A stretch of 64,000 nt of DNA. Origin: Jackrogersella multiformis. Lineage: Eukaryota > Ascomycota > Sordariomycetes > Xylariales > Hypoxylaceae. The DNA is taken from contig CADCXD010000018.1 of NCBI GenBank assembly GCA_902806575.1, positions 2,852,001 through 2,916,000 of the forward strand, given 5' to 3'. The notes under the pieces are model-generated. The model saw nothing but the letters and a program-made list of their open reading frames with translations, was not told where the DNA came from and made no database searches. The translations under genes and the position numbers were made by a program. Shown in pieces: positions 22,956 to 34,557 of the stretch (the stretch's first letter is position 1; every line of letters begins with the position of its first letter).

Positions 22956-23938
22956 GGTTTCGAGGAGGGAGGGAGGCAAGGGGGGGGTTACTTGTAGGAA
23001 GCGGGGGCTTGCTATTGGATGTGCTGTCTGCCTGCCTGGGCATTTGGAGGGGGGTATAGGATATCTGGATAAGTACCTGTTTGGACAGGCAATGTTGGCA
23101 CTGACTAGGTACCTAGTCTCCTGCCCTCCTTTATTTTTAGGCATTCGATCCTTGTTTAGTAGGTATAGACTGCAGACTCGAATCTAGGCAGCGAAGGGGT
23201 ATGGTCGGTATGAGATATGTCGTCGTTTAATTTGACTGGATTTCAAATATCTGCGTATGTGGCCATTCCATTGTGATTGTAGGCTATCCAGCTCTCGAAC
23301 GGGCATACTAACAGAAGCTTGACCCATTTGTGCTTTCTATGTTAGTATACACGTTTTGTATAATGCATGCCAGATAGGCTCGATGCTGAAATAGTTCCTG
23401 CGGCCTACTACATATCTACTAGGTCGGTATATGAAAACAATGTGTAATCTAACATGTAGGTATATTTCATTAACCATGCCTCCGCATCGCGGAAGGGGAT
23501 AGCTATTCAAATTAATCACTCAATATATGCTTACTCGTTCAAGGTCCTATTTAGCTCGTCATCGTCAAAATCGTTCGCAACTCCGTTTGCCCCTATTGCT
23601 GGAACGAATAACCCCCACCCCACCCCACCCCCCTACCTACCCAACGAAGTAAAATTGATCAACGAACACAACTCATTTCCAGAAGAAACGTAATTCACGC
23701 GAGACATTCAAGATCAGAGCCTATTCAAGTTTGAACTTCGAATTCTCGTATATTCGTAGAAAGTTTAAAAAAAACCAACTGTCCAGCCTTAGATGCTTTA
23801 TAACAGCCATCACTGCCACCGTCGCCATCGTACCATTTATCGTGAGTCAGTAGTAGCATTATCGCGTCTGCGAATATAAAAGATTTTCCCCGGCGAACGC
23901 CAAACCTGTGCAGAACTCCTCCTCCTCCTCCTTCCTTT
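22956..23938. other. convergent intergenic region between F-box gene and LEU1
   Basis: Both flanking genes end here, so it should hold two 3' ends. A C-rich stretch (about 23609-23645, CCCCACCCC repeats) is the only notable composition. No gene was recognised. Confidence 0.5.
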
Positions 23939-26514
23939 TCACCATTCGATAGGATCTTTGATTTCTTGCCCCCGATTCGTAGTTGGTACCGGAACGGGTT
24001 TTACCGCTAGCTTGCCGCCTTGTCCCTTTCTCTTGAGGTAGCCCGTGCCGTCGACCCAGGGGGTTCTGATCGAGGCCTTCTTCTCATACTCGACGATCTT
24101 ATCCTCAAGCTGAAGGGTCAAGCCGATGTCGTCAAGACCATTGATCAAACAGTGCTTTCGGAACTCCTCGACGTCGAACTTGGCAATCTCGTTGCCAGCA
24201 TCGTCGCGGATGACCTGATTCGGCAGGTCAACCTCGATCTCCTTGCCCGCACGAGCTTCAGCTGCGATCTTATCGAGAGCGGCTTTGTCATTGATGGCAA
24301 TAGGCAGCATGCCGTTCTTGAAGGTGTTGTTGAAGAAAATGTCGGCGAAGGATGGGGCGATAATGCATCGGATGCCGAAGTCATTAAGAGCCCAGGGTGC
24401 GTGTTCTCGAGAGCTACCGCAGCCAAAGTTAGAACCGGTGCAGACCAGAATCTTAGCTTTCGTCCAGGGCTCTTGGTTAAGCACGAAATCGGGATTTATC
24501 GATCCGTCCTCCTTGGTTCTCGAATCGAAGAACAAAGCGGACCCAAGACCAGTGCGCTTGATGGTCTTCAGGAATTGTTTGGGGATGATGGCGTCGGTGT
24601 CGACGTTGGATCGATTCATGGGGGCAGCGATACCCCTGTGGATTATGAATTTCGGCAGGCCTTGGGATCCAGCTGCTTCAGAGACCATAGAGTTAACATG
24701 CGGCGAGATATCTTCGGGTTGGTCAGTAATCCTTTCCCTAGCAGCGTCGTCATCCTCGACACTCTCGTCAACGTGTGCCTTGCCTGTTGGCGTGTTGTTA
24801 AGTTTGTAGGCCTCGATATGGGGGCTGGCTGTGTACTCGGTCAACGTCCGGACATCAGCGAGCTTGCCAACAATAGCTGCTGCTGCCGCCATGACCGGGG
24901 ACATCAGATGTGTTCGGCCTTGGGCACCTTGTCTGCCTTCGAAGTTTCGGTTACTCGTGCTTGCACATCGCTCTTTGGGTGATAAGATATCCGGATTCAT
25001 TCCAAGGCACATGCTGCACCCAGCTTCTCTCCATTCGAACCCAGCGTCCAGGAAAATCTTATCAAGACCCTCAGCTTCGGCCTGGGCCTTGATTATTCCG
25101 GAGCCCGGGACAATCATGGCGCGCATGATGTTATCTGCCTTCTTCTTTCCCTTAACAACCTGCGCGGCGGCCCGAAGATCCTCGATTCTTGAGTTTGTGC
25201 AGGAACCAATGAAGACCTTGTCGACAACAATATCTTGCATCGGGGTACCGGCAGTCAGGCCCATATATTCAAGCATCCTTCGGCCAGCCTTCTTTTTCGA
25301 TTCGGACTTGAATGTCTCGGGGTCGGGTACAACTCCAGTAATAGGAACAACGTCCTCGGGACTCGTGCCCCAGGTTACAGTTGGGACGATATCCTTGGCA
25401 TCGATCTGGACGTCAGTATCGTATTTAGCACCCGGATCCGACTGGAGACTTCTCCAGTACTTGACTGCGCGGTCCCATTCGGGAGTGTCATAGGGAGGAG
25501 CCAGAGGCTTGCCCTTGAGGTACTCGAACGTGATGTCGTCAGGGGCAACCATGCCAGCTCGGGCACCGGCTTCGATGGACATATTGCAGATGGACATGCG
25601 AGCCTCCATACTTAAGCTGCTGATGACAGATCCGCAGAACTCGATAACGCTTCCAGTGCCACCGGCGGTTCCGATCAAGCCGATGACGTAGAGCACAACA
25701 TCTTTGGAGCTGACACCGGGAGCCAGCTCGCCGTCGACTTGTATTCTCATGTTCTTGCTTCTCTTTGTGATGAGACACTGGGTAGCCAAGACGTGCTCGA
25801 CCTCACTGGTGCCAATGCCCATGGCGAAGCAACCGAAAGCGCCATGTGTGGAGGTGTGGCTATCACCGCAGACCAGAGTAGTACCCGGGAGGGTAAAACC
25901 TTGCTCAGGGCCGATGACATGGACGATGCCCTGACGCTTGTCGCCTAGGCCAAAGTAGGTGACACCGAAATCCTTTACGTTCTCCTCGAGAGTTGTACAT
26001 TGTAAACGGGAATCGTCTTGCTCGATAAAAGTGGCAATGTTTTTGATGCCTTTTCGTGACTTGGTAGGAACATTCTAAGGATAGGGTCAGGTCTCGTCCG
26101 GTTGGCAGGCAGTCTTTATAGTTAATGACAACTTACGTGATCAGTGGTGGCGAGAGTACAGTCAGGCCTTCGTACTTTGCGTCCAGCGTTCTTCAATCCC
26201 TCAAAGGCTTGCTATACGCTTCTTATCAGCTCCGGTACATTATATACATATTTCTATAATTATTTATTTCTATAATTATTTATTTCTATAATTATTTATT
26301 TCTGTAATATCACTTACAGGTGAAGTGACCTCATGGACGAGATGCCTGTCTATCATACGAAGTAGATTAGTATGTATAACTAAGGCAACAAATCCCAATT
26401 GAGTCTTCGCATACCGATATATAGCAAGACAGTGCCGTCGAGCTTCTCATCTACGACATGAGCAGCTAGAATCTTGTCGTACAAGGTCTGCGGAACACTT
26501 TCGGCAACGGGCAT
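23939..26514 (-). CDS. leu1: 3-isopropylmalate dehydratase (LEU1)
   Basis: Four exons on the minus strand, 26514-26415, 26349-26318, 26211-26137 and 26074-23939, give 780 residues, close to the yeast enzyme. The N-terminus is MPVAESVPQTLYDKILAAHV. The aconitase-type large domain carries CGDSHTSTHGAFG, FIGSCTNSRIEDLR (C361) and CSMCLGMNPD (C422 and C425), the three cysteines that bind the 4Fe-4S cluster. The small swivel domain carries GSNFGCGSSREHAPWAL and lies C-terminal, as in the fused fungal enzyme. It converts 2-isopropylmalate to 3-isopropylmalate in the second step of leucine synthesis, in the cytosol in fungi. Intron 2 contains a 16-base tandem repeat. A near match to the Leu3 binding site lies upstream at 26969-26978. 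Confidence 0.97.
26249..26308. repeat. 16-base tandem repeat in LEU1 intron 2
   Basis: Three perfect copies of TATTTCTATAATTATT (26249-26264, 26265-26280, 26281-26296) and a partial fourth copy. They lie between the donor at 26317 and the acceptor at 26212 of the minus-strand intron. Confidence 0.9.
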
Positions 26515-26968
26515 CTTGGAATCTTGGAATCCCTCCTATCGCGTGACCTTGTGTTCTATTTGATCGAAGCGAGCTCAATCCCGGCGCATACAAAGCTGGG
26601 TTTAATCGTAGGTGGTAATTAATATAGGTAGGTACCTAGGTAGGTAGTAGTATGAAAGGTAGGAGAGAGATGACAAAGTTAAAGCATCGGCTGGCCGATT
26701 GAAAATCTAAAATCTAAAATCTATAAATGCGGGGAGTGTCTTTTTTAAATATCTACCTAGGTAGGTATCTAGGAAAGAACAAGGCAAGGAAGCTGGGAAG
26801 GTAGATATGTACACAGACACTTGAGGTCAAAGAAAGCGAGGAACTTATGGCCGGCACAGGAAACCTCTACCTGGGTACAATTGCCTCTTCTTTTTTTTTT
26901 TGCTTTCCCAACTACGGGATTTTGCCTCCAATACGGCGCGCCGAATATCGGACGGCGGTCCCTGCTCT

Positions 26969-26978
26969 CCGGTAGCGG
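26969..26978. promoter_or_regulatory. possible Leu3-like binding site upstream of LEU1
   Basis: CCGGTAGCGG differs by one base from the everted CCGGNNCCGG consensus of the leucine-pathway activator Leu3. It lies about 455 bases upstream of the LEU1 start. Position and pathway fit, but a one-mismatch match can occur by chance. Confidence 0.3.
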
Positions 26979-28065
26979 GGTACATACAGGCACACAGGTA
27001 GGGTCGAGATTTGAATCTGTCGGTCAGTGATTGGCCAGGCGAAACCCGGAAAGTGCGGCGTACCTAGGTAGCTTTGGGACAATTGGCCATTGGCAACTGG
27101 GGCTATCCATGCTGTGCCTACCCACCTAGGTACGGTACCTAAGGTAGAAAAGAACCCCGCTACCCCACGTGAGGGGCCTTCGGTGCGAGTCAACTGCAGA
27201 AGCAGAGAAGGTACGCTGATTCTTGCATGCAGACCAGATCCCAACCTACCTAGGTACCTCCTGCCTACCTGTCTGCCTGTCGTAGACGTTCAACGTTTAA
27301 ATCGGACTCATTGGATATACGATTTCCTAGCGGAAGGCCGGCTACGGTACTCTCATTCCCAATTCCCACTTCTCACTTCCTATTGCCTATCAAACCTAAC
27401 CCGCCCTTACGTGAGGTGAGAGTATTATTCCCCAAGGCAAGGGCGGCAAACATGTAATTGAAAACTCGGGGTGATACCATCTATCCGGACTTATAACAAA
27501 GATGTGCGTGTACATAGGTACCTAGTTATATACCTAGGTAGTGTTTCCCCAAAAAGCCTCCACTCGGAAGTAAGAGGCGTGATTATGATGTCACCTCCTT
27601 ACTTGCTAGTCCAAATGAAGTACCTCCAATATGCCGTCTTGTATTCTGTATACCTCCAGCTTGTACATAGTAGCACGAGAGATCTCCGCTCCGCTCTTTC
27701 GGTGTAATGGCACGGTAATGAGTTCCTCCATAAAACCTTGTATGCTACACCGCAGAAAAGCAAAATACCTACCTAGGTACTCAACCTCCAGAAGGTTAGC
27801 CTATGCGTTTTTATACTTGGGTGCCTGCCTACCTACATATATATGTACCTGGTATCTAGCATAAACTTCAAAGGCTACTTAGGTACTTATAAGAGGTCTC
27901 ACAGGAGGCCTTACAAGAGGTATTGAATGAGGATAAAAACTGCGACATCGTCACACCGATTAATCGGTGATAGTCTGTATAACTACCTTTAGTATAGTGC
28001 AATGCATATACACCGCACCTTAGTTATATTAAAAAGTGGTACGCTGAAGTTCTACCAACATTCGG

Positions 28066-28138
28066 GGTTTTTTTCTTTTTTTTCTTTCCAATTTTTTCCA
28101 TTTTTCCCCTTCTCTTTTCTTCTTACTCTCCTTCTTCG
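28066..28138 (+). other. long polypyrimidine tract
   Basis: About 70 bases almost entirely C and T on the plus strand. Such tracts often mark fungal promoters, but no plus-strand gene starts nearby. Confidence 0.5.
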
Positions 28139-28550
28139 TAGCAATTCAGGGGTCCGGTAAGCCTCCGATGCCTGCCGTTCGAGCTCCAATTTTTCGCTCC
28201 CGTCTAGGCCATCGGCTCTGGTCGGAGCCTCAACTCATCTAGAACGGCCTACTGGATAATGGGGCGGTATCCATGATACCCATATCCTTTTCCGACTACC
28301 GCAGCCAGCTATCGGCAGCTATCGGCAGTGTAGCTATCGGTATCGAGAGCTTTCTTCATTACTAGGTTAGGCAGTTCTAAGAACTACTGTAATAGGTGCC
28401 TAAGGCCCAGGCTGCTTGGTAGGAGGTAGGTAGCAAATAACTCCTCCGACAACCTGCCCTGAACTCCCCAGACCTATAACCATACAATACAAGAATGCCA
28501 TATCTACCAGCCTATTATACCTCAGAAAGTCTCAGTGTCTCAATGAGCCA

Positions 28551-31520
28551 CTACTCAAGTATCCACCAGAGCACCTTCAATGCATACCAGCCGCTCAGCC
28601 CACCAGCAATGCAGAACATACCCGCCGATATGAACACGGCCACGTCTTTCCACGTGCTCCCCCTTTCGTATCTCCTCTTCCAGAGCTCGCTTTGTTGGTC
28701 AAATGCCGGCCGGACCATGACCCACCAGGTGCAAGCCAAGCCGAGGAGAACTATGTAGACCGTCTTACAGAGCTGCATCATAGTTGCAGTTGCATCTGCC
28801 CAATCAACATTTTCTGCCGCACCTTTCTTGTATCGTATTTGGCCTGTACTCCTCTTGACTAGTTCATGCCTGGAAGGAAGCCCGGTGCCTTCGCCTTCTT
28901 CGATGTGACGTTTCTTCTTCGGGCGTCTTTGCTGAAGCGAGTGCTTCAGCTCCGTCGCCTTGCTTGGCAGATGCTTCCTCACCGGACTGCCACTTCCGCT
29001 GCGGTTTCGGCTTGTCTTGCCATCCGCTGACTTGCCTCTCACTATCTCCTTTGCCCTCGAACGTAACACGGCGATCCGGGCCGCCTCTTCTACTATGATC
29101 TCCTTTTGTTCTTCGATTGATAGGAGCCGACGACCCTCTTGTGAAGCCGTCATCGAGGCCCGGCCCGGGCTTTTGCTGTGACGTTCTTGGCTGACCCTCC
29201 GGGTTTGTTCTTTTCGCATGTTCATCTCTCCGGCTTCCGTGTGCTCGGCTATTTGCATCTTGACCGCCTCTGTCTTCTCCACTATCCCTGTGCCCTTCGG
29301 CATCTCGGCATCCTTTATTTCGAGGTTCTGTTGGACGATCTGGCATAGTCTTGGAGTTTTCGGCGTGGAAACTCTGGTTGGTGGTTTCTTTTCCGGTGTT
29401 ATGGGGCGACTTAATATAATACCGATCCCGGGTGTCTCTTGAACGAGCTCGAGATTCGGCGAGCCACTCTGTAGCTTGGTGAGAAGGGATCGCGTCCGAC
29501 GGTCCTCTGACAGCGGGGCTGGTGTGGTGCAACACGAGTGTTGATGGGAGGACGTTGGAATCGTCGTAGCTTCCATGGTGTCTGTGGGGCCGTCGACCCG
29601 ACTGAGTTCGACCCCCCATTCTGTCTGTGATGAGTCGGGTTGGCTCTGCTGATCGGGAGCGCAACCAGTAGTGGTGGTGATGGGTATGGAGACAGATCCT
29701 TTCCGGGGCGGCTTGATGTGGTTGTCTATGATGGGTGGTATCACCCCCGACTGCTCTATACTGATCCTCCCTTGATAATCCGACTGTGGATGTTGGCTCT
29801 GGCACTCCGGGGTGTCTCTTGAAGGACGGTTGGTCGTATGGTCTTGGAGTTCGTCGAAAGTCGGGGGTGATCTTTGGTCTCTCTCCTCTTCCTTGGCATG
29901 GGTAGCACCTAAGAGGCTTGGGGCTAGTCTTCGACGGATGGAAGCGGAGGGACGCTTCATGATCCCTTTCAGCTTCGACTGCGATGAGGTCACTGTAGCT
30001 CCGTTTATGCTTTGGGTGGTTCCGCCGTCCCCCCGCGTGTGAGCTAGATTCGTCGTCGATGACAGCGCCATCTTGTTCCCGCGCATGGCTCCTAGGGAGC
30101 TTAAATTGGGCGTCGTTAATTGGGAGTCTTCCGAATGAGTCGACTGGCTGTCGGCCGCGTCTGTCGGTTCCGGCGATAGGAGGTGGAGTCGATAATCCGG
30201 GATTGCCAGGTCGGCGAAATGGTCCCTTGGAATGTACTCGACCGAATTGAACGTCCGGTTCTTGGCTTTCACAGACATCATGAGACTTACAGGGGGAGAT
30301 GATCCCGATTTTCCGGGGTCCGTTTCCCGGCGCCGTCTCCATAAAAAATGCCTCTCACTTTTCGCTCGCCCTATATCCTGCTGTCCAGTATTAAGTTGAT
30401 TTCCAGATGGTTGAGTAGCCGGCCTCGTAAAAGATGCGGAATCGAAATTAGTGTCTGGTGGGTTATGAATAATCGTATCCGTTGATAGGTCGAAACGTCC
30501 ATGTCCTCGGGGCTGCGTACTGTCGCAACTGAGTCGTTCGGCTTGGCCTAGATTAGCCTTCGAAGAGATCGGCGGGCGAGTAGGACGAGAGAAGTTCGGG
30601 ACAGTCGTCGTGGTATCATCTGGATCTGATGAGAGAGAGTCAGCGGGCACCTCTGGAAACAGCAAACTGGAAGTCTCACTGCTTCCCAGTGCCACACTAT
30701 CTAAGGACTGCGCGATCGGGCTCAGGCTGGGCTCGGCAGCAGACGACCACTGCCTCTTATGCTGGTTCCATTTGGCGAACTGATGCTGGCGCCTAAGCTC
30801 TTCCTTCGCATGTTCGATCTTTTTGAGCTTAGCCTGCTCCTTATCCAACTTTGCTTTGTCTTTTTCCCGCTCTTCCAGCAGTTTGACCTGCTCATACTCC
30901 AGTTTTACGGTCTTCTTCTTCCGTGCTAACCCGGCTAATCGGCTGCGGGTGGAAGTATTGGTCGTCTCGGAGCTGGGCGTATCCGTAGGCGTAAGAACCG
31001 AGAACTGCCCCGAGTACGGGTCGGCACCTTGCACGCCCAGCCAGTCCCCGCTCGCTTTCAAGCTCCGCCGATTTTTCCTGGTCTCTTCCTTGGACTTTAG
31101 CAGCTCTTGGACCTCGGCCCTTGTTAGAGCCTGCGACTTCCGAGGTGGAAGTGGTTCACGGTCCGATGTATCTGGTACCTGTTCACGTTCACGGGACCGG
31201 TCCCTCGGCAGGTTCTCGACGAACCGAGAGTCCCCTTTTTGTGGACTCCAGCTCCAGACCCGGCGGTGACTAGATTCTTCGGGAACACCTGTTGATGTTG
31301 TACGATGGACGGGATTCTTTTCTTTAGCAAGATTCCAATCTGTTAGCTCGTTAGGGCCGTTCTCGTTATCACCCGCCCAATCGTTGGTGCGATGCGTGCC
31401 TCCTTGCTCAGGACGATTGCTCGGCAATATTTTGCTGAAGAAGCCGCTGAACGACACCGCCCGCCTCTGGGACGACGCCTCGGCATTAGTAGCCGCTGTC
31501 GAGGTCTTTCCCGGACTCAT
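28551..31520 (-). CDS. large coiled-coil protein with two C-terminal membrane segments
   Basis: Intronless frame of 989 residues from the ATG at 31520 (MSPGKTSTAATNAEASS); the frame stays open for another 49 codons upstream to an ATG at 31667, but that leader is low-complexity Ser/Pro. Near the N-terminus is QRRAVSFSGFFSKILPSNRP. A charged coiled coil spans about residues 201-250 (LEYEQVKLLEEREKDKAKL). The middle is disordered and rich in Ser/Thr/Pro/Arg, with KLKGIMKRPSASIRRRL. The last 70 residues contain two hydrophobic helices (about 920-938, VYIVLLGLACTWWVMV, and 960-985, VAVFISAGMFCIAGG) separated by a charged loop. I do not recognise a named family; the layout suggests a membrane-anchored organiser, possibly of the ER or nuclear envelope. 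A second same-strand frame of 492 codons (30342-28864) overlaps it. Confidence 0.75.
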   Translation of the reverse strand: MSPGKTSTAATNAEASSQRRAVSFSGFFSKILPSNRPEQGGTHRTNDWAGDNENGPNELTDWNLAKEKNPVHRTTSTGVPEESSHRRVWSWSPQKGDSRFVENLPRDRSREREQVPDTSDREPLPPRKSQALTRAEVQELLKSKEETRKNRRSLKASGDWLGVQGADPYSGQFSVLTPTDTPSSETTNTSTRSRLAGLARKKKTVKLEYEQVKLLEEREKDKAKLDKEQAKLKKIEHAKEELRRQHQFAKWNQHKRQWSSAAEPSLSPIAQSLDSVALGSSETSSLLFPEVPADSLSSDPDDTTTTVPNFSRPTRPPISSKANLGQAERLSCDSTQPRGHGRFDLSTDTIIHNPPDTNFDSASFTRPATQPSGNQLNTGQQDIGRAKSERHFLWRRRRETDPGKSGSSPPVSLMMSVKAKNRTFNSVEYIPRDHFADLAIPDYRLHLLSPEPTDAADSQSTHSEDSQLTTPNLSSLGAMRGNKMALSSTTNLAHTRGDGGTTQSINGATVTSSQSKLKGIMKRPSASIRRRLAPSLLGATHAKEEERDQRSPPTFDELQDHTTNRPSRDTPECQSQHPQSDYQGRISIEQSGVIPPIIDNHIKPPRKGSVSIPITTTTGCAPDQQSQPDSSQTEWGVELSRVDGPTDTMEATTIPTSSHQHSCCTTPAPLSEDRRTRSLLTKLQSGSPNLELVQETPGIGIILSRPITPEKKPPTRVSTPKTPRLCQIVQQNLEIKDAEMPKGTGIVEKTEAVKMQIAEHTEAGEMNMRKEQTRRVSQERHSKSPGRASMTASQEGRRLLSIEEQKEIIVEEAARIAVLRSRAKEIVRGKSADGKTSRNRSGSGSPVRKHLPSKATELKHSLQQRRPKKKRHIEEGEGTGLPSRHELVKRSTGQIRYKKGAAENVDWADATATMMQLCKTVYIVLLGLACTWWVMVRPAFDQQSELWKRRYERGSTWKDVAVFISAGMFCIAGGLSGWYALKVLWWILE

Positions 31521-32342
31521 TTTTCTTTTTGTACGTTGCCAGATCGGTGGTGGTGGTTGGCTTTGGCTTACGGAGGAACAAGATACGAGCCAATCCGAGC
31601 TCGGACTGCGTAGCGATGATGGTGATGAAAATAATGATGAAGATATGCCACGTCCTGAGGATACCATTCTGTTGGATCCCTTCTGGTCTCAGGCAGCAGA
31701 TCGAAAGGGGGGAGGGGGATCCGTGGTTACCCGCCCGAGGAGAGAGGGGACAAGCTTGAAACAGAACTAAGGAGACCGTCCGTCCATCTTTCCTCCCTTC
31801 ACAGATTACACAACACGGAATCGCAGCTACGGGACAGTAAGTAAGCACCTGGGTAGCAAGTGGGCAGCTCAGCGTTAGGAACCTGGAAGGATCGGACTAC
31901 GACATTGGGGAACGTGCGACTTAGGTTTGATGGACGATGGGTATTGTGGCTCATCTGAGACATTTAGGTTATAATCCAACTCAAGGGGGAGTGCAACTGG
32001 CAGTGGAAAAGTTTATCAATGCATGTAGTACATAGGGAAATAGTATTACTACCTAGCCTAGGTAGGCACCTCTAGGTAGGTACGAGTTAACGGAGAATAG
32101 GGGAGGCATATCGATGACTTATTACCTACCTAGGTAGGTACCTATCCCAGATATCGACATCGCCTCTTCTCTAGCTCCCTGTAGATGCAGCTCGTATTCA
32201 TACAAACGCCGGTGAATGCAAAGGAGAGTTTCTGGATGCGGCACAATAGAACCAACCTATAAAACTCTCCAACGTGATCTGCTCCCAGCATTAATGCGTA
32301 CCTAATAATTTACATAACTGATACCACGGACCCCCCTTATCA
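31521..32342. other. intergenic region upstream of the coiled-coil membrane protein
   Basis: Contains the 5' side of the 28551-31520 gene and the 3' side of NUR1. CCTAGG/GGTACC palindromes occur at about 32052-32082 and 32126-32144. No gene was recognised. Confidence 0.5.
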
Positions 32343-33888
32343 TTACCGCCACATGGAGGGATATCTCTCGTAGGCAGGTGCAGGTGCAGTTGCGGGTGCT
32401 TGAGGTCGTCCCCAATTATTCGACGACTGCGCACTCAAAGTGCCAGTGCTTTTCCTAGAGCCCTTCGTAGGACTGTTGCTGCGGTCTTTCGTTGATTTGT
32501 ATTGCTCAAGCTGAGCCATCTCGCTATTATTTCGCGGCGATCTAAACTGAAGCTCGCCCAGACTAGGGGCTTTCTTCAGGGGTGAACGAGGGTGGGTGTA
32601 TACGCCCATGTAACCTCCGTCGCCTCCCTGTTGGACGCTGGAGGTAGTAGGGGTAGAATTCGAAGCATTAGAAGCTCCTATACGGGATGAGTTTGGGTTA
32701 AAGGATGTGGGAAGGCCTGGGGTACCCTTCCACTGGGGCTTGGCACCGGCCATAGGGGTGCGAGTCCTAAGCTCGCTGCCGTAGGCATCGGCATGTCTTG
32801 TGGACACAGGGGGGGTGAACAGTCCGGAACTACTCCCGGAATTGCTATAGTTTAGTCGACTGACACCGCGATCGGGATCAATATGTTTGATGTAGTTGGG
32901 ATTAGGCCGCGTCCGGAAACCTCGTCGAAGCTGAACCGTAGGTGTGCCAATTTGTATGGACTCATCGAGGTCTTCGCCCTCCTCGCTCTGCGAAATCTGC
33001 GTCGATACATCTCTAACATTGGGATACAAGTTAGGATGGACGAATTTGGTATCGTATTCATGCATGACTTCCTTCTGAATAATGGCGGTGTCCTTGTTCT
33101 GCTGCGTGAACCTGTTCTGGAATAGAAGCAACTGCGCCGAGAGGATGCATTGGAGCACGATACAATTCAAGACAGTAACACTCGGTCTCGCATCTAGAGG
33201 CGCTAACGGCAGAAACATCATATAAACGAGGACGTGACCGGGACTGAACAGGCAGAATATCTGCAGGCAAATCGGTAGCGGATCCCAAATCGATATCTCC
33301 CACACGTCCCTAGCCCGATCAGGATGTGCTCTCGACTCGGCGCTGTCGGTACCTATGATATTCGTCAAGAGCCGTAGAGGTGATGATGATACCGGAGAGG
33401 ACTGGACGCGGACGCGATGTGCCGAAGGGGTTTGGGGCTCCTTCTCCACGTCCGCTTCGAATAATCGGTAGTGACGGGATCGGTACATCGTGTAGGTCGC
33501 ATTAACGGCCGACATGGTAGTAAGAGACCAGATTAAGGTGCCGACCTATAATGCAGCCGTATACAAACGTGGTTAGCAACCCGAAACAAGCTACGTCTTT
33601 CCAACGAATTCACACATAGATAATCTAAGTAAAACTTACGAGGAAGGTGAACCATCCCGAGACCGTTCCCTCGTCGAAAACGGGATCTACAGCACGAGAA
33701 CCACCACTATTGGCTCTAGCGAGTAGGAAAGTAAAGTTCATAACCACTCCCATCTGCGTGCCGACGAGCTTGGAATTCCAGTCGCGTGTCTCGATTTCTT
33801 CGGAAAGCCACAATAGGAAATCCATAGGGTTCAGCATGGCCTTGACACGCTCCATGAGCGGTCTCCGACGCACCAACCGCGGCGGCAT
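32343..33888 (-). CDS. nur1: Nuclear rim protein 1 (NUR1/Mug154 family, DUF2418)
   Basis: Two exons on the minus strand, 33888-33640 and 33545-32343, joined in phase 0 across a 94-base intron, giving 483 residues. The product starts MPPRLVRRRPLMERVKAML followed by NPMDFLLWLSEEIETRDW, the signature I associate with the fungal Nur1/DUF2418 family. Hydrophobic segments follow: GWFTFLVGTLIWSLTTM, PLPICLQIFCLFSP with HVLVYMMFLPL, and VTVLNCIVLQCILSAQLLL. The C-terminal half is soluble, Ser/Pro-rich and basic. Family knowledge: Nur1 with Heh1/Lem2 sits in the inner nuclear membrane and anchors rDNA and heterochromatin at the periphery. The start at 33888 is preferred over an in-frame ATG at 33939 because the conserved block begins there. 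Confidence 0.87.
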
Positions 33889-34557
33889 CTCGTCAGGACG
33901 TTGCTTGCAGGCGAATCGGAAGATAATACTAGTAGGCACCTAGCAAAATACCGAACGCTTACATCACATGTGTTGTTGTTATTGTTGTGTGGTGATGAAT
34001 ATGCAACGGCGAAGTCTTTCCCGCGCGAAGGGAGATGCAGCAGCGGCGGCGGCTTTTGTTGTTTGGATGGCTTTGCATTCGTTAATGGGTACGTGTCTCT
34101 TTTTTTATTGTTGACTTTTTGAAAGAAAACACGACGATTGAACGTCACCGGGATTTTTAATGGGAAATTTTTACAAGGACGCGGTTGCCATCTACTGGAT
34201 CCATCCTGCAGCCTGTAGGTGTATGCAATAGCGGCTGATACCAGGGCTGGCTGAATTAGGCGGGTACGTACCTAGATAGGTACCTACCTCCTAAGGAATG
34301 GAGGGGTAGGTGCCTGGCAGTGCCTGCTGTTTAGCTGGAGGTTCTGACCGCTTAGATTCCGCCAGGGCTCTTACCCGGAACTTTAGAATGCCTTGTAGAG
34401 CTATGCCTACCTCCTAATTGTGCCTATCTTATGGATGGATGCCTGTGATATCTCGAGCTACCTAGGTACATAGCCTAACCTTCTAACAAACAACAACCAC
34501 CGCCGACGAAAACAATTAGACAGCACCCACGCTACTTGTTCCGATTGACTCGCAACG
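33889..34557. other. divergent intergenic region between NUR1 and VMA7
   Basis: Both flanking genes start outward from this spacer. It contains palindromes around 34265-34290 and 34459-34469. No gene was recognised. Confidence 0.5.

Larger units (their letters stand above)
26515..28550. other. 2-kb intergenic region, LEU1 promoter side
   Basis: Upstream of LEU1 and downstream of the coiled-coil membrane protein. It holds many CCTAGG/GGTACC palindromes (26626-26646, 26752-26768, 27059-27072, 27123-27142, 27244-27260, 27515-27542, 27768-27781) and a long pyrimidine tract (about 28066-28138). Open frames of 60-110 codons lack any recognisable domain. Confidence 0.5.

Noticed and set aside
22202..23059. 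285-codon frame overlapping the F-box gene
   Set aside because: Arg-rich product caused by GC-rich codons of the F-box gene read in another phase.
24020..24982. 320-codon plus-strand open frame opposite LEU1
   Set aside because: It is antisense to a clear, fully conserved enzyme gene and shows no domain of its own; it follows from LEU1 codon bias.
28495..28758. 87-codon plus-strand frame with a pyrimidine tract upstream (28066-28138)
   Set aside because: It is antisense to the conserved membrane helices of the 28551-31520 gene and has no domain.
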